From CAZJYC01 sp964550165 (GTDB lineage Bacteria > Acidobacteriota > Aminicenantia > Aminicenantales > Aminicenantaceae), in NCBI GenBank assembly GCA_964550165.1, contig CAZJYC010000098.1, positions 1 to 7,587 on the forward strand: DNA of 7,587 nt. Reading direction: 5' to 3'. Position numbers and translations under genes: made by a program. Below are positions 5,894 through 7,587 of this stretch, in pieces; positions within the stretch are counted from its first letter, which is position 1; each line of letters opens with the position of its first letter. The notes beneath the pieces were generated by a model that was not told where the DNA came from, searched no databases, and saw nothing but the letters and a program-made list of their open reading frames with translations.

Positions 5894-6787
5894 TTATCTT
5901 CCGGCAGAAGCTCCTCGCGCAGAATCGAACATTCTATGGGCTTTGTAAGAACTTCTCACCAATGGCCCTGAGATGACATCCTTGAAGCCAAAGTCCAAGG
6001 CAATTCTCTCTAAGCGCTCGAATTCACTGGGGCTGTAGTATTTGCGAACGGGCGCCTGCGCTTTTGAAGGCTGAAGGTACTGCCCGAGGGTTAAGAAGTC
6101 GCAGGAGACTCTCCTCAGGTCAGCGAAGGCTTGAAGGATTTCCTGTTCGATCTCTCCCAGGCCGACCATGAGCCCTGATTTGGTGAGGGCGCCCAGCTCT
6201 TTAGCTTTTCGCAGCACTTGGAGTGCGCGCTTGTAGTTTTTCTTCGGCCTTTTGATTCGGGGATACATGGATTCCGTTGTCTCCAGGTTATGGTTCAGGA
6301 TATCCGGCCCGGCCTGGATGACTGTTGCCAAGGCTGTCTCATCGCCGCCAAAATCCGGTATCAGGACTTCAACCTTGACTCCAGGCGTTCTTGACTTTAT
6401 CGCCCGTATGGTTGCTGCAAAATGGGAAGCCCCGCCATCAGGCAGATCATCGCGAGTGACTGAAGTGACGACAGTATAGCGGAGTCCAAGCAGGGAGACA
6501 GCCTCTGCGACGCGGAAGGGTTCCTGGGGTGATGGCGGTGAGGGAACGCCTTTTTTAACCGCACAGAAGGCGCAGCCCCGCGTGCACGTATCGCCGAGAA
6601 TGAGAAAAGTGGCTGTTCGCTGGGACCAGCACTCAGAAATGTTTGGACATTTTGCGCTGCGGCAGATGGTATTGAGATTTCCCTTTTTCAGGATGTTGGA
6701 GACAGCAAAGAAATTTTGGTCAGAGGGAAATCTGACTTTCAGCCAGGGAGGCTTTTTGCTTGCTTGTGGTTCATGGAGGTGTGTCAC
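5894..6787 (-). CDS. lipA: Lipoyl synthase LipA
   Basis: LipA inserts two sulfur atoms into protein-bound octanoyl groups to form the lipoyl cofactor of 2-oxoacid dehydrogenases and the glycine cleavage system. It uses a radical SAM cluster plus a sacrificial auxiliary 4Fe-4S cluster. Both ligand sets are present: auxiliary C42-x4-C47-x5-C53 ('CRSAKCPNISEC') and radical SAM C68-x3-C72-x2-C75 ('CTRGCAFC'). 'TSVTRDDLPDGGA' (108-120), 'NHNLET' (165-170), 'KSGLMVGLGE' (203-212), 'LGQYLQPS' (234-241) and the C-terminal RSSY (278-281), whose Ser ligates the auxiliary cluster, are all intact. Length 297 is normal. The start is GTG at 6787; no ATG fits the N-terminus and only a weak AAGAAG precedes it, so the gene may depend on the rpsU transcript. 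No lipB or lplA lies in the window. Confidence 0.95.
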   Translation of the reverse strand: MTHLHEPQASKKPPWLKVRFPSDQNFFAVSNILKKGNLNTICRSAKCPNISECWSQRTATFLILGDTCTRGCAFCAVKKGVPSPPSPQEPFRVAEAVSLLGLRYTVVTSVTRDDLPDGGASHFAATIRAIKSRTPGVKVEVLIPDFGGDETALATVIQAGPDILNHNLETTESMYPRIKRPKKNYKRALQVLRKAKELGALTKSGLMVGLGEIEQEILQAFADLRRVSCDFLTLGQYLQPSKAQAPVRKYYSPSEFERLERIALDFGFKDVISGPLVRSSYKAHRMFDSARGASAGR

Positions 6788-6855
6788 GCTTCTTACTTGG
6801 CAAAAAGAAATTTTTTAACTAAAACAGCTATCTAAGTCAGAGGAAAGATAAAATT

Positions 6856-7062
6856 CTAATATTCTAAATCTCTTTCTCTCCTGATCCGCCTGCGCATCCT
6901 TTTGCGGGCCTGGGCTTGCTTCATCCTCTTTCTTTCGCCCGGCTTGTAGTAGACAGCGTGCTTTTTGATCTCCTTGATGATGGCTTCCTGCTGGACTTTT
7001 CTCTTGAATCTTTTGAGAGCGCTTTCGATCGATTCGCCTTCTTCAACGATCACGAATGCCAA
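6856..7062 (-). CDS. rpsU: Small ribosomal subunit protein bS21
   Basis: The 68-residue basic protein matches bS21. It has an acidic-to-neutral start (AFVIVEEGESIESAL), the helix 'LKRFKRKVQQEAII' with the family's RFKR core, 'KKHAVYYKPGERKRMK', and an Arg/Lys-rich end (about 44-65). bS21 sits on the platform of the 30S subunit beside the 3' end of 16S rRNA and helps initiation. The start codon is TTG at 7062-7060. It is supported by an exceptional Shine-Dalgarno sequence at the right distance, and no ATG is available. There is no terminator-like hairpin in the 68 bp down to lipA, so the two may be cotranscribed. The usual dnaG, rpoD or yqeY neighbours are not present. Confidence 0.93.
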   Translation of the reverse strand: MAFVIVEEGESIESALKRFKRKVQQEAIIKEIKKHAVYYKPGERKRMKQAQARKRMRRRIRRERDLEY

Positions 7063-7068
7063 AAAAAT

Positions 7069-7080
7069 TCACCTCCTTAT
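7069..7080 (-). promoter_or_regulatory. Extended Shine-Dalgarno sequence of rpsU
   Basis: On the minus strand the leader reads ATAAGGAGGTGA. Of this, TAAGGAGGTGA is complementary to the full standard 3' tail of 16S rRNA (UCACCUCCUUA). Nine nucleotides separate GGAGG from the TTG start; it decides that start. Confidence 0.85.
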
Positions 7081-7101
7081 TCCTGGGACAAGGTAAAAGT
7101 T

Positions 7102-7130
7102 TTTATATCCGAATCTTTACGCCTTGTCAA
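7102..7130 (-). promoter_or_regulatory. Sigma70-type promoter of rpsU
   Basis: On the minus strand a perfect TTGACA (7130-7125) and TATAAA (7107-7102, 5 of 6) are 17 bp apart. Transcription should start near 7095, giving a leader of about 33 nt. This is one of the two strongest promoter matches in the window, as expected for a ribosomal protein gene, and may also serve lipA and the genes after it. Confidence 0.75.
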
Positions 7131-7225
7131 GCCCAGCTTCTTTATGTCTGGTTCTTCTAATCCATCCTCGCCAGGGAAATAAGGGCTCTGAACAGCTTAA
7201 AGCCCTGGATAAAATCATCCTGAAC

Positions 7226-7587
7226 CACTGCTGTCCAAAATAACCTGAAATCATAGAAGAATCCATACCTCTACAGGCATATTGGACAAGATTTTCCACC
7301 TTCTCAAAACCAGGTTGCCCTTGTTTTTCTTCATCTGCTGTCCAATTGAGCAAAGCTCAACTCTAGCTGTTCTTGCTCTTGAATCACAGGCGGCGGGTCA
7401 ATAGGCCGATCAATCCATTCCCATAAGTCCCGGTAGGAAAATAGATTAAGCCGGAGCAGCGCCACCAGATTACTCAATGACCAGTTATAGCGAGATCGGA
7501 TTTTCAGGTACTTCAAAAGCAGAACGGCGATCACTGCTGTCCAAATCTGAATCTTGAGGGCGTTGGCCGTTGTCCCCACAAATGTCT
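7226..7587 (-). mobile_element. Insertion sequence, 3' end (partial; boundary tentative)
   Basis: The transposase fragment enters from the right. On its coding strand, TTTGGACAGCAGTG (7239-7226) lies about 92 nt past the stop codon, at a reasonable place for the terminal repeat of such an element. The same 14 bp recur inside the transposase gene at 7532-7545. I cannot see the other end, so the boundary and any target duplication are unproven. The stretch 7131-7225 between this point and the rpsU promoter holds only an AGGGCT/AGCCCT inverted repeat (7182-7187/7201-7206). Confidence 0.35.
7331..7587 (-). CDS. IS4-type transposase, C-terminal part (5' end outside window)
   Basis: The frame is open to the window edge; about 84 residues are visible, ending at a stop at 7333-7331. 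Upstream of the GTG at 7579 it continues as TF, so the true text is 'TFVGTTANALKIQIWTA', followed by 'LLLKYLKIRSRYNWSLSNL', 'VALLRLNLFSYRDLWEWID' and a Pro/Glu-rich end. I recognise this as the C-terminus of IS4-superfamily (DDE_Tnp_1) transposases of the type that carry an N-terminal DUF4372 domain. The catalytic DDE residues lie outside the window, so whether the element is intact cannot be judged. The visible part shows no frameshift. Confidence 0.85.
   Translation of the reverse strand, partial: TFVGTTANALKIQIWTAVIAVLLLKYLKIRSRYNWSLSNLVALLRLNLFSYRDLWEWIDRPIDPPPVIQEQEQLELSFAQLDSR

Noticed and set aside
7117..7353. 78-residue minus-strand ORF
   Set aside because: It crosses the rpsU promoter -35, the candidate IS end and the transposase stop, shows no recognisable motif and has no Shine-Dalgarno site; it appears to be chance.

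Overview
The window reads as ordinary chromosomal DNA from a Gram-negative (diderm) bacterium, with one insertion-sequence fragment at its right edge. Evidence for an outer membrane is an LptB-type ATPase of lipopolysaccharide export and a secreted beta-barrel protein with a C-terminal phenylalanine. PD40/TolB-like propellers ending in a 'SDVWIVKNFDPD'-type tail and CFIATA-box proteins are common in Acidobacteria and Aminicenantes-like lineages. That makes such a lineage my best guess, but it is an inference from recollection and not proven here.

Layout, left to right. Plus strand: the 3' end of a PD40/TolB-like beta-propeller gene (to 716); a zinc-ribbon plus CFIATA-box gene broken by an in-frame TAA (893-1354, continuing 1355-1552); and an outer-membrane beta-barrel gene with its own strong sigma70-type promoter (1729-2949). 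Minus strand: lptB (3743 to 2952), whose stop is 2 bp from the barrel gene's stop. Plus strand: a DUF1848 protein (3805-4647), divergent from lptB across a 61-bp promoter region. Minus strand: a compact run lipA (6787 to 5894), metallophosphoesterase (5892 to 5152) and ogt-type methyltransferase (5144 to 4644), with 1-nt and 7-nt gaps; rpsU (7062 to 6856) lies 68 bp upstream of lipA and may share its transcript. The right edge holds the C-terminal part of an IS4-type transposase (7587 to 7331, minus strand), entering from beyond the window.

The genes do not form a single pathway. They cover envelope work (barrel protein, LptB), cofactor synthesis (LipA), DNA repair (Ogt-type), translation (bS21) and several proteins of unknown role. 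I see no CRISPR array, tRNA, rRNA, toxin-antitoxin pair, defence island or biosynthetic cluster, and no clearly new multi-gene system. The points most worth a second look are the stop-interrupted zinc-ribbon/CFIATA gene, the DUF1848 protein with a radical-SAM-like CX3CX2C triad at its extreme C-terminus, the rpsU leader (extended anti-SD complementarity with a TTG start), and the Tyr/Trp/acid-rich loops of the beta-barrel.
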